Part shown: positions 47,001 to 58,800 of the stretch, piece by piece | Numbering within the stretch: position 1 is the stretch's first letter | Layout: every line of letters starts with the position of its first letter | Assembly: GCA_030248295.1 (NCBI GenBank) | Contig: JASANH010000770.1 | Coordinates: 1 to 64,000 of the forward strand | Reading direction: 5' to 3' | DNA length: 64,000 nucleotides | Source: Mesodorylaimus sp. YZB2_4 | Taxonomy: Eukaryota; Nematoda; Enoplea; Dorylaimida; Dorylaimidae | Notes under the pieces: model-generated | What the model was told of the DNA's origin: nothing | Databases searched by the model: none | The model's input: only the letters and a program-made list of their open reading frames with translations | Position numbers and translations under genes: made by a program

Positions 47001-50000
47001 CAATTACGATACCAGACGTCAGGTAAAGTTTCACATGCTACTAAACTCATTGAGTGGTATAAAGTAGAATCTCTGTTACTCTACTGTAGGTATGTGGTCG
47101 ACTGTGGCTTGGTCAAGGAACGTCGTTTTGATACGGCTAGGAATACGAGTAGTCTCGCCATTGGATGGACATCGAAAAGTTCAGCCAAACAACGCGCTGG
47201 TCGAGCTGGGCGTACAGGACCAGGTGTTTGCTATCACTTGTATACGAAAGAGCAATTTGAGAAAGAGATGCCCGCTAATTTTGTCGCCGAGATTCGACGT
47301 ACAAATATGGCGCAAACCCTCCTCTATCTTTACGCCTTGGAAGTCGATGACCCTATGAATTTCGATTTCATTGAAAAGCCATCGGTCGAAGCATTCAATA
47401 CTGCTCGCAGCGAATTGATTATGTTGGGCGCCTTGACGGCAGATGCGCAAGAATTGACCAATGTTGGAAGAACCATGGCTAAGTTAAATCAAGTCGAACC
47501 ACGCCTATCTCGACTGTTGATATGGGTGGCTGAGAAAGATGGGGCGCACGTGGCTCAAGCCTGTGCAATGGCCAGCTGTATTTCAGTGGGGAATATTTTC
47601 TTTCGATTTGGTACTGAAGAGCAGAAGAATTTGGCTGATGTTCGGAAAATGGAATTTTGCGACGGCGCTGGCGATCCAATAACGTATTTGAACGTTTTTA
47701 TCGAATGGTCCAGGTTACCTCAGAATCAAAGGGGTAAGGATTCATTCATGGGTGAAGGGTTACTGAGCTAGGAGGTAGAAGAGATCACATGGTTAGGTGG
47801 GCCATGTTATATCGCGTGCCATACTTTTCCATAGCCAACCTGTACCCCTAGATTTACCAAGACTTTTTTATATCTGTCCAAAAAATTTTTTGAGATACAG
47901 TAATAAGACTTGAAAATCCATTGATTTAGACCCTAAGGACTCTATCGACATGAAAAAATTTTTTTTATCCTATACCAAAATCTCGATAAAAATTGGCCAG
48001 ATCTGCCCCGGTGGGCGTCAGACGATGGGGCATTTTTGTGTACGACCAAGGGTGATCATAAAAGCGATCATTGTCATCGTCATTGGAAATCCGCAAATAA
48101 TGCTTGTTTGATGCTCGCATTGGCTTTCACAAGGCTTCTGCAATAACCAGCTGGTCTCTGGGGTCTATCGCATTCAGTTTTCTTTTGTCCATACGCAGCA
48201 ATACACGTGTAACCCTCCGCCTGGTAGGCCATGGCGAGTGGGAGAGAGTAATCGATACTCTCCCCTGGCTGGGAAACGTCAACCCCTCGGGTTGATGTTT
48301 CAGCCGTAGGTATAGTCGCAAGACTATCCTGCTCCAGTCGGAGTTTTTGTCCCGCCGACTTTGGTCGGCCGCCTCCCTCCTACGCCTGCCAGGCCTGGTT
48401 ACACACGGGAAATTACTAGTGATCCGACGGTCATTGGGTCGAAATCATCCCATGATTTTGATTTTTTATTCTGTGATCACAAACATAGAAACTTACCCTT
48501 TAGCAATTTCCGGACCTTCTTCCAGGTCTCTTCGACTCTCTTTGACTGGTTTCATTCATTTTTATTGAAAGCCATGAAATTTTTTATATCTGGATGACAA
48601 TTTTGAAAAAGTCCGATTAAAATCGATCAGATCAGCGCGCTCAAGGGCTAAGGAACATAGATTGACAATCTATTTTTACCTGGACGGGAGTCGAACCTCC
48701 CCTGTAAGTGTGCACCTAGCGTGAGAGGCAGGTGGCTTTACCCTCCAGGCCACGATTCAGGTAGGTGAAGCAACTCGAAGTTAGGACCCCCACAGAACTT
48801 TATGCAGGCATGATTTGTGCGTATTCTGAGCCTCTTTCAATTCAGAACTTCAAGTATGGGTACACTTTATGATGGGATGCAGCACCAATGCAACACGAAT
48901 GCTTCTGGAAGCTCTGATCGATAACTTGGTCGATTATACCTGCATATGTTAAGCTTTTTTTTGCAACCTGATATGAACTGGATTTTCAGGCCGATGGTGT
49001 TCAGAAAAGTACATCAATGGCAAATGTATGAAAGCTGTCAAAGATCTCTTTGGTGAATTGCGTCACGCCGTTGTTCAAGAAGCTCGTCTAGCAGATCCCG
49101 CCAATTTTGATGGCCAACTTGCTGTCGATGCCGCATGTGCATCGAATCTGACAAAATTTTTCGCCCATTGCTTTACACGAAACCTGGCCATGTACACTGG
49201 TCATCCGCGCACTGGCTATTATGTGCCAGTTTTAAATGATTATATCGAGATACATCCATCGTCAGCGCTCGTTTTTGCTGCCTCCGGTACACCCGCTCGA
49301 TGGATCGCATTCGAATACATGCTGGAAACCCATCGGAAATATGCGTTCGATTGTGTGTTGGTCGAAGAAGATTGGATAAACAAAGATGATTTCGTCGACA
49401 AGTCAATGGTTGCTAAATGTAAGAAACGCCTGCTAGCCAGCATTCCACTCAATGAATTCGGTCGATCAGCAAAGTTGAGTTTAATGCGATCGAAAATCCG
49501 TTTAGAAGAATCGGCGAAAAGGGTCTATGAAGGGGCCACTTGTTTTGTGGAATTTACCCAGCCGAAAGATCCGTTCAATCGACTACTGCTTTACGCACCT
49601 GAATGGTGTTTAGGAATGATGAAAGCAGAAATCGACGAGTTAGTCAGACCGGAAATTGATTTTTTTAAATCAGATTTCTTAGAATTACAAATCCGTCGCG
49701 AAATGTCAACGCGTGTTTGTTTAGGCGCAGGCGGTGTTACTGAGGAGATTCTTATGCGAGGCGAATTCAAAACTGTCAATGTTCAATATGTTCCAATCGA
49801 TCATTCCATGACGGACGCAGTTCTTGCAAAACTCGATCTACCCAAGAAGTTGATTCGAAAAGTACGTCCATACAATCGCGCCAAAGACGCGCGTGTGATC
49901 GAGAAGTGGGGATCGATTGGACTAGTTACTAAAGAACAAGCCGCGTCTCTCGTTGAAAAAACCAGTGGAAACAAGATATTCATCGTGAAGCCGTCTTTTG

Positions 50001-53000
50001 TCTACATGGGACCATCGGCTTGGGGAAATAAACAGGAAGATGTATTTCGCATTTTGATATCGTGGAATCGTCGTCCATCTCAAGGCACTGGAATCGTGAA
50101 ATTAAGGAATGCAGACGACGTGACTGTGGTCGAAGCCATCATGAAACTGAACTCGCACGGATTCAGAGCGCAGCGATCGAAAAATCCTCGGCGTAATGCG
50201 GATTTGGATACTGAAGTGGATACAATCAATGACGAAATTTATATTCAAAACTTGCCAAAATCATTGGATGATCGAGGTTTGATGGAAATATGCAAAAATG
50301 CGTTTTCTACCTGCATCGAAACAGTGGAAATCGATAAAGCTTATGTTATTCGGAGGAAAGGTTTCGAAACGACGGTAGAGGATTTGGCGCGTATCGAAGG
50401 CTTGTTATCTGATTATATTCGAACAGCATCGGGTCTCCCCGTTCATGGTTTCACATTGCGGGTCTTGCCACCTAGAAGTAATGGCGAAGTGGAGCAAAGA
50501 GCGACGTGCGCTGTTACTGACCTAAATCTGGTTAGAAGTGCGGCCAAACTGCTGTCTGCCTCATCTTTAGCTCCATTCACAATCGATGGCGAAATAGTCC
50601 GTTTTGTGGGCGATGCAAGGGAAGAAATAACAATCTCTCCGCAAATATTTCGTGTCATTGAGGTGAGTGGTAGAGTACGCGCAGATGGTTTACTTACTCA
50701 CTCTGTACTGCCTCTATCCATGTACTGTATGCCTGCTCCTGATTCCGTTTGACTGCCCCAGCAAGCAAGCGCCGTTATACTTTGTCATGTGCGAAAGGAA
50801 TCAATTCAAATTTTTACCCAAGTTTTGTAATAGTTACAGATTCTTTGCGCATTTAGGGGGATTTTTTTGGGGGCAAAACCATTTTTTTCCCATAGCCAGC
50901 CAGCAGTCAAACTTTGGAGTGTGACCTATGCGCATCCACTAGGAGCCCAGCCTCGACCGATCCGCCGATCTCGGGGGGGTGGGTCGGTTCCTGATCCGAT
51001 CTGACTGCTGGATCGGCCGGATCGGCAACTGAACTTTTTCGCGCTTTTCCTGCTGGAAAATGATAAAGTGTTGCATACTAGATATGATGAGAAAGTCCCG
51101 TTTTTTTTCTCTCAAATCAACTTTTAATCCCACTTCAGGCGCTGGTCATGTCTCCCGTGTTTCTGGAGCGGTCTAATAGAGAGTTACAGCGAAGAAACAG
51201 GGCAGTTTGGCGAGGCCACAGTGCCAGAGACGTCATCCTCCCAATCTTGTATTCTATGAAGCGGATCGCGAAATCGGATCGGGATCGGGATCCAGGCCTA
51301 GGGTCTGATCAGTCGATGCTGGCTAGGAGCACCCCCACACTAGGGCATCCGCATCCACGGATACGATAGTTAGCACAACCAGTATAACTAGTTTGTTGTT
51401 TTTTTCAAGTATGGTGTGCACATTTCAAGCTGGTTCGTGGTATGCTATTACCTGAGCACCCCACTCAGATCGTGCAAAGGATGGGTCTAACTGTTTTATT
51501 GGCAATTAGGTGCCTAAAATTCATCTCCACTTCGTACGTTGTGCCTGCAGCAGCATTAAAATGTTCTGTCATTTCCAGGATGACATTAAGCAGTTGCAAG
51601 AATTCGTTCGACTGAATGTGCCCACGACAGCAATTAAGATCTATAAATTACGCGATGGCACCATCAAGGCATGCATTGTCTCAAGTCAACACACGTTTAT
51701 ATCGCACTCCCGCAGCCTGCTGCATGACATTATTCGTGGAGAGGTGATCGACTGCCCTCGAACTCCTCTTTACACCGCCTTGTTCAGAGAAGCTGGAGTC
51801 AAGTTTTTAAAACATCTCGAGAAACAGCATCACGTTCATATCAAACAAAGTTTTCTACGCCAGCAAATTGTGTTTTATGGATCGATAAAGGAAATAGCTG
51901 CCGCGAAATTATCATTGAACGGATATTTGGACGTGCTAGATCGTGCTGGAGCTAGTGAATCACGACAAATATTTGTCGTACCACCAACATTTCCATCGGG
52001 CGCTCTAAAAACGCTATTGGCTCAGAATCAATACAGCTTGGATTTGATCGTTGCTAGATTGCTCGGTTGTTCCAGTTTGAAAGTGGACCCGATAAAGCGT
52101 CGTTTGGATTATAGTGGATCGGAAGAGGGATTCCGCAGACTGGAGAGCATGCTAAAAGATATTGCTCGAGATTTGCCACCACCAAGGCCTGCTGACGATT
52201 CGGCGATTCCGGATTGTTCCGTTTGCTTTTGCCCAGTGGAAGCCAATAAGAATTACGCATTGGAGACGTGTGGACACTATTATTGCAATGAGTGTGCACT
52301 CGGTGAGAGAATGGTCGGGGTGAGGAGGCTAAGTATCAGAATGGATACAGAAAGTGGAGAGCTGCGGCCTTGCGCAATACATGTATCTAGGTCCATACTT
52401 CTGGGGGAGTGACTGTTGGCGCGTTTCCCAAACTTATAGTAGGCGTGTTTGACCTGTGGAGAAGGAAGTCTATCTGGTTGCCTTAAGTGGCCGCCTTACA
52501 CGGAGCAGTATGTGGTTGCCTTGACTGGTCGCCTCATACAGCGTATCAGTTAACTTCGGTGGCCGCTCGATACGCTCCTGCAGGCGAGGCTGGAACCTGT
52601 CGGGTTGATGTCTTGGGCACCTACGACTACGTTGCCTGCCTTCAGGGTTTTTGAGTTCATCCTCTCCCTGCGGTATCTTTTATAATGTAGGACTATTCCT
52701 GCTACTACACACTAAAACCCAGGGCGGCTAACCAAGTCGTCAGACCTTGTACGTCACCCGTCAGGATGATGCTCAAAACTATATATGTCAAAACTATATA
52801 TGTCGTCTGTTAAAGTATCTCGGGGAGGGGGCTCTACATGCGGCACTGGCTGCATGCGCAGATTTGATTGTCAGACGACGACATGTACATTCGCATATAC
52901 AATAGCACCTATGTGCTTATAATCAAAGATTATACCTTTTCTCAATTACGTTCGAATCTTACAGTATTGTTATTTTAGGCCAACTGAAATCTGCTTTACC

Positions 53001-54268
53001 AGATCGACGATTTCCGATTGTCTGCGCTCAAGATGGATGTGAAAAACCATTTGTAATTAAAGATTTTGATGCCATTTTGAAACTGGTTCCCAAAGAAAAT
53101 GCGGAAAGTGACAATTATAAAGAAAACGCACAAGCTCAAAGACAAGCTTGGGAACCAATCATTGATGCTTCACTAGCAGCATACTTGGCGGAAAATACAA
53201 AAACTTATAACAATTGCCCAACTGCTGATTGCAGTGGAGTTTATCGAGTAAGTATAGCATTTTATGCTGGTTCTTAGAGCATCTAATGCACGTTGTGCCA
53301 GTCAGCCGCCAGCAGTCATTGACTTTAACCAGTTCCTATCTGCGTGACGATTGATGCAGATCGAAATACACTGGAACTAGTTCAAATTCACCAGATTCAA
53401 TTCTGCGTCAAAGCTGTATTAGGAGAAGTTTCACTGGCGAATGCTGTCATCTCATGCTTGATCCATAGCCAAGCACCATACAGCGCACTTGTGGGCTAAG
53501 GAACACATATTTGACAATCATTCTTCACCCAGACGGGAATCAAGTCAGACTTTTCCCTCTAAGTGCGCACCCAGCGTGAGAGGTAGACACTTTAGCCCGC
53601 TTGGCCACGACCCAGGCCCCTTCCCCTCGTAATTCAGAATCAAGATGCGGGAGCTTTGGGATATACAGATCCATTAGAAGAAAGCAAACTCGAAGCAATG
53701 AAAATGGAAGGCTCATGCTAGAATTCTTCATTTATTATCTTTTCTTGTAATAAAAAGTTAAAAAAAGCCTCACTCTCTTGTTTGTTGTTTGAAATCATGG
53801 TCAATAGTCCTTTAACTTGAGTCTTCTGCTGCCTCTGAAGATGACCATGAAGAGGTACTCTATGTAGGGTCATACGAATTTAGCGGCATTCGCCGAAATA
53901 CTGGCTTAATTATGACTTGACTTTTTCTTCAGAAAACTGAAGCTCCTGAAAAATTTCAATGCGATTTGTGCGGCTCGAGAACATGCACGAGATGTGGCAT
54001 TGAATTTCATCTGGGCGAGACATGCGAAGAGTACGAAATAGCGAAAAAAGAAAACTTTTTGGATAGATGGTTGAATGAAGATAAGAAGAACCGGCGTCGT
54101 TGTCCAGAGTGTAGTATACCAATTGAGAAAAATGGTGGTTGTATGCATATGGAATGCAGCGGTTGCAAGATTCACATTTGCTGGGGGTGTAAGGCTACGT
54201 TTTCGTCGGGTTCACAAACATATGATCACATGAGGCAAGTGCATGGGAACTTTCATGATGTTGATTGA
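44081..54268 (+). CDS. DEAH-box RNA helicase fused to RING-IBR-RING E3 ligase (7 exons, 1,727 aa; plant DEAH11/12-like)
   Basis: Exons: 44081-45141, 46546-47022, 47090-47733, 48990-50662, 51579-52302, 52979-53247, 53933-54268, all phase-compatible. The helicase core shows Walker A AETGSGKS (231-238), DEAH (336-339), SAT (369-371) and QRAGRAGR (547-554). Degenerate HA2 (~600-770) and OB-fold (~785-875) regions follow. Then come an RRM-like segment (IYIQNLPKSLDDRGL) and a KH-like segment (LFREAGVKFLKHLEKQ). The C-terminal RBR has RING1 (C1498, C1501, C1516, H1518, C1521, C1524), IBR (C1606 to C1647) and RING2 (C1673, C1676), with the expected catalytic Cys1686 in GGCMHM. All key residues are intact. 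Size and order match Arabidopsis DEAH11/DEAH12 (~1,770 aa). Predicted role: RNA unwinding or binding coupled to ubiquitin transfer through a Cys-thioester; substrate unknown. Its introns host two MITE/SINE insertions, two further SINEs and a foldback. The start follows an in-frame stop at 44024. Confidence 0.9.
45465..45870 (-). mobile_element. tRNA-derived SINE, family 2, copy b (full length)
   Basis: On the minus strand the head has an A-box-like GGTGGTGCAGCGGTTTGG and B-box GGTTCAATTCC. The body carries AGACAGTCTTGGCTGTCGA and GGATGCCCTCG, then GCACAGCCTTGCTCATAAG and a (TATGAC)3 tail. It lies in intron 1 of the helicase gene, antisense to it. The match to 34021-34304 covers body and tail. 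Confidence 0.65.
48208..48403 (+). mobile_element. 196-bp MITE, copy 1, in helicase intron 3
   Basis: Terminal inverted repeats TGTAACC...GGTTACA, with further inverted similarity (GCCTGGTAGG / CCTGCCAGGC) just inside. It is flanked by a perfect 4-bp target duplication CACG (48204-48207 and 48404-48407). The internal sequence (GTCAACCCCTCGGGTTGATG hairpin, AGTCGGAGTTTTTGTCCC) has no open frame. An inverted near-identical copy of the same 196-bp length lies at 58499-58694. Confidence 0.82.
48634..48760 (-). mobile_element. tRNA-derived SINE, family 1, copy d
   Basis: On the minus strand: GTGGCCTGGAGGGTAAAGCC (A-box region), GCCTCTCACGCTAGGTGCAC, B-box GGTTCGACTCC, the TGTCAATCTATGTTCCTTAG body and the start of the tail (CTTGAGCGCGC). 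The tail is truncated. It lies 230 bp from the MITE in helicase intron 3. Confidence 0.7.
50939..51370. repeat. Foldback of GATCGG-type hexamers in helicase intron 4
   Basis: The left part (50955-51030) contains CGATCCGCCGATC and GATCGGCCGGATCGG words. The right part (51257-51370) contains GCGGATCGCGAAATCGG and GATCGGGATCGGGATCC. Together they form degenerate inverted arms around ~230 bp. The design is like the TACCCA foldback at 19314, with a different hexamer. Confidence 0.38.
53461..53616 (-). mobile_element. tRNA-derived SINE, family 1, copy e
   Basis: On the minus strand: GGGTCGTGGCCAAGCGGGC (A-box), CTACCTCTCACGCTGGGTGC, a degraded B-box (CTTGATTCCCGTC), the TTGTCAAATATGTGTTCCTTA body, then GTGCGCTGTATGGTGCTTGG as tail. 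It is closest to copy a. It lies in helicase intron 6. Confidence 0.7.
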
Positions 54269-54584
54269 CGATTTATTTTTACGCGTTAAAGTTAGTGTTC
54301 CTACTCACATTCTTTTTCAGATTTCCTTTTTTGTAGACTTTTCAAACTGGTGAGATAAATTTTTTGTTTTCTGACATCAGCTGCTTTTTTGACGTTTCTG
54401 GTCCAGCACTTGATTTTTCTGAAGCTATCATACTGGATAATACATAAAGCTGTGGTATCGTGACTTTGTACCGTTGTAATACGACTGGGTCCGTATAACC
54501 GAAGGGAGCGACCGATGGAGTTTTTGCACCAGCCTTCTTCTACCAAGTCTTCTGACCTAGTACATGGCTGAAAGACTGAACTGA

Positions 54585-54790
54585 AAGGCTGAAGCGTCAC
54601 CCTGACGGGTGACGCTCCAGTTTCCAGCTCCGTGCAGAGCATCGATTGCCATGCGAGCCTCTCTACCCGTGTTTAAGCATATAACTAGATGGGGGCTTGG
54701 GTGGGCTAATCCTGGGTTTGATCGACTAAAAAGTTGTCGAGGGTCTTCCATGTGCGCATCTAACCCACTACACCACTGTTACAAACCGTA
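54585..54790 (-). mobile_element. Possible third tRNA-headed SINE family
   Basis: On the minus strand an A-box-like AGTGGTGTAGTGGGTTAGAT is followed by CACATGGAAGACC and a weak B-box (CGATCAAACCC). The body contains CACGGAGCTGGAAAC and a GCGTCACCC hairpin. A related CCAAGTC..CAGACCT..GTAC / CGTCACCCGTCAGG block is at 52728-52775. Only one full copy was seen. Confidence 0.38.
54592..54615. repeat. Perfect 10-bp-stem hairpin
   Basis: AGCGTCACCC and GGGTGACGCT pair perfectly around a TGAC loop. It is part of the SINE-like element around it. Confidence 0.55.
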
Positions 54791-55840
54791 CGTCGCATAA
54801 TCAAAGCATGGCTTTGCTGCTCAGGCATGGGTGGATTCAAATCTTCCAAGGACCTTCTAAGTCAGCATGTGATGAGCATTTTCTCCCAAGCGGGGAATGG
54901 AAACTTGGTCGCCCACACGACAGGCGTGAATACCACCACACTGTATACTACTCGGAACACGGCACTGTACGTTTGCATTATTTTGCAGCGAAAAACTACA
55001 AAACTAATGTAATCCATCCCAGCAGCTGTCTAGTATGTGAACTTTTATTACGCGTCGTCGTCTCTACATGGGGACGCTATCTCATGCACATTGGTAGTTA
55101 TGTCACACCGGGTAGGAGACGTCGCCTACTGAAATGGAAGTGAACAAGCATCCGCCTACGCACTTGCCAGATAGCCAACACTTCGGTCTGATGGCCTAAT
55201 GGTCTGCTGCTTCAAACGATTTTTCGCTTCATCGTCCCTGAACAATACCACGCGTGAAACATGCTCAAGCTTGGTGAACCTGCTGTTCTTGTAAATTCCA
55301 GTGGAGCAGGAAATCAGCCTTTCTCTCTGCTCTTATGTAATTTACAGTAGTCGCTGGCGATTAGCAACCCTCCAGGTCGACTTGTCTAACAGTGAGTGTC
55401 ATTCCTGCTTGCTGATTTGTGTGTAAGCAAATCAAGTCAGAAGAAGTCGTTATATAAGGGCACAAACAATGCATAAGAATAGGAATACTACAACGAGCAC
55501 ATAACCTATATATCATACCATACCATGCCATACATCACTAGACGTGAATAACCATAACATACACCTACCACTATCTCAACCCAATCCAATCCGCAAAAAT
55601 CGTTTTATACCTTTACCAAAACATTTATGTAACGTTTACAAATGAGAGTAACGCCATGATTTACACAATAAATAAAAGAAAATATTTGAGCAACACTCGC
55701 GTAAAGACAATACAACAAAGTCAATGCATAACTCAGACATACCATCCCAAATATTCCGTCCCCACCGTGACCCTACTGTAGGGTGCACACACCTAGTCAT
55801 ACTGTATGCAACTTGCAACTCACTCAGGCGCAGCTTAATA

Positions 55841-58800
55841 TTACTTTTCACCAGCTGGATTTGGCGGATCTGTGGGAGGATCGTGAGCATTAGGCGTACA
55901 ATTCGATTCTGTCGTATCAGCTCGACTGGGACTGTCGACTGGTATGCGGGAACTATACCATTCTCTGTTTTCCTCCAACTGATCCAGCATGACCTGGGCA
56001 TCGGGATAGACCAGATCGGCCCAAGTTTCCCAAAGTGGATGCACAATATAATCGATAAAGCCGACCTTAAATAAAATAACGATTTCAGGATAATCAACAG
56101 TGACTGTGATAATCAATGGAAGAGACCGATTTAACTGATATGTCAGAAACGAGATTGGACGGTGCAGACTTCACGACGGAACTGATCACCCTGGAAGCTG
56201 AGTTACCCTGCGAGAGTGCTTCAGGCTTGGCCACAGGAGCTCATCCAAAATTTACTAACACCACCTGAATTGCGAGATTCAAGCTTTTCGCCCAAGCAAA
56301 TTAGTAATAAAGACCAATATTGAAGTGAATGCTGCAGATTCTCATCAAGTAATTCTCCCCGTCGCCCCGAGCTCCTTTAAACCAAGAATGATGCGCCGCG
56401 CCAGGCCTCTATAGAATCTGGGGCAAAACACGATCCACCACAACTCAGGAGCGGGCAAGAATGTTTTGCTGGACGTGAATGAGTTCTGACCCCCTGCCTG
56501 TCCTAGCTCTAACACCAGGTAGCCCGTATTCCATGTTGACTTCTAACCTTTCGTGTTCCAAACAGATGCTTTATACACGACCTGGCCATTCTTTAAGACC
56601 GTTTAAAATAGGCGCCTGTACAGTATTCATCATAGCAGTGTCTGACTTACTTGTGACTTCTCTACAGTAGCATTATGCCGATCGCACATGGGGCTAACTT
56701 CCAAGCCCAGCTGTCGCTCTCGATCGCCTTGCTGCCAATACTCTTCCATAATACGGGATGTCCACTGACGGTACAGGTCTATTGGTTTTGTTGGATTGCT
56801 GAGATCAGCCAAATGTAACATATTTTGCAGCACCTACAAGCAAAATTGCCTGAATGAAGGAGTGTAAAAATGTGTTGCATTTCATACCTGTATCCGGTCA
56901 TTGTATTTATCTAGGAGTAATACACCCGAGCCAGCAACTTTTTTTGTTTCTACCATGGTCTTCAGATCGGCCAGCAGGGTCATATGCTTTGACATGTCTG
57001 TCGACAGCACCTAAACATTATCCATTGAAAATACACGTAGCTCATGACACATGAAACATAACATTACCATGTCAATGACCAGCTTCCTAAATGTTTGTCG
57101 ATGTTTCTTGCTCAAAGTGGACAGAAGGTCGCAGTCGGGTTCTTGTAAGAGCTTAAAGGCGACAGCTAAATGATGCTGTTCAAGGACAGATTCGTCGTTG
57201 TACATAATCGCCAGCTCGGCACCTAAACATAGAGGGACATACAAAAAATTGAATACTTTCATTATAATCTATACCTAAGAAGGCCTTCGAAATTTTTTCC
57301 ATGCTCAGAAACCTCTTATTGAGGATATATCGGGCTCGCGAACTTCAAAAAGCAAGAGGACAGGAACGAGTGACATGAGGAGAAAGAAATTAACGAGGCG
57401 CTTATCAGGTGCGCAGGCCTTATCGGTGAAAAACTTACCCGTATTGATAAGGAACTGATTAGTAACACCCGGATGATCGACGTCGTGCACGGATGCGGCG
57501 AAAATTGCTGCCAGTATTTCCAAATCCGTGAACACATTTTCTAGAGCCTGCGATGATAAGAGCACGTGAATGCTTTGGGCGACATCGGCGGCGTGGATGC
57601 TATTGTGATAAGGATTCGGGCGATAATGATCCTCCAAGTGGCTCATATACGCGATCAATGTTTGCGGACTAATGCCAAATGTCTTCAGTAATCCTCGTTC
57701 CTAAAATTCACAAAACTACAAGCGTTAAAGCATAAGTCTCTCCACAAAGCCTGTACGCAACAGTATTTTGCACACTGAAACAATGTAACCCTTTTTGGGA
57801 GACAAAGCCAAATATAAATGAGGCACAGAGAACAGCTCAGCCATAGGAATGACATGATAGCCACGATCTCCGCATTATTGCAAAATGTTAAACAATATGC
57901 TGCAGTTTCAATTAGGGGGTCCTTGAACCTAAGCACTATCAAGGGTCAAAAGCACTCACCTTGAGTATAGTGTATGAAATGCAAGTCAAGGGGCGATTAG
58001 CCGACAATGCGGACAATTTGAACACGTCGACGCCCCATCGATCTACGTTCTCTAATAACTGGGCCAATTCGTTAGGCGTGGCCGTCTCGACACCGTGTCT
58101 CAACATTTGCTGCGATCGTTGCTGATCGGTTTGGGTTTGTTGCAAGGACGGAACAATCGAAGTTAATGAATTATTATGTTTCAATTTTCGAACACCAGAT
58201 ATTCGGGACATTGCCGAAGTGACGTGCTGTTTTCCACCGCCCATTTTACTTGCACTCACCGTCGTCGGTGATCCAATTTGTGACTGTTTCTGCTGATGCT
58301 GATTCTGCTGCGCAGCTGCATTACCCGAGGCTAAGCTGCTTGAAGGTTCAGGCTCGACTTCAGTCACCTGAAGCGTGGGCAAATCCAATTCTTGCTCCTT
58401 ATCTGAAAGTTAACGAGAGAAAACGAATTTTATTTCCACGATAATCATTCCGTCTCCGAATGACTGTGGACTGAGATATGTGCATTCTAGGGAAAGGGTG
58501 TAACCAGTCCTGGTAGGCGTGGGAGGGGGGTGTCCGACCGAAGTCAGCGGGACAAAACTCCGGCTGGAACAGGCAAGTCTTGCGACTATACCTACGGCTG
58601 AAACATCAACCCGAGGGGTTGACGTCTCCCAGCCAGGGGAGAGTATCGATTACTCTCTCCCACTCGCCATGGCCTACCAGGCATGAGGGTTACAAGGGCC
58701 TTCGAGAAATGCGCCGCAGGTGGGTCAAGGACTAGCAAAGACGAAGTTCAAACAGCAGATTGCAAGTGTCTGAAAATGCGCGCCTTCTTATAAAGATCGC

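Larger units (their letters stand above)
54269..55840. other. Intergenic between convergent helicase and PDE4 genes
   Basis: The two genes converge here, so both 3' UTRs fall in this 1.6 kb. No clear AATAAA was found close to either stop. A tRNA-like element at 54585-54790 and a perfect hairpin at 54592-54615 are listed separately. The rest holds only short chance frames. Confidence 0.5.

Noticed and set aside
49173..49452. Minus-strand frames opposite helicase exon 4
   Set aside because: Shadows of the real plus-strand helicase exon, whose motifs and phases are conserved.
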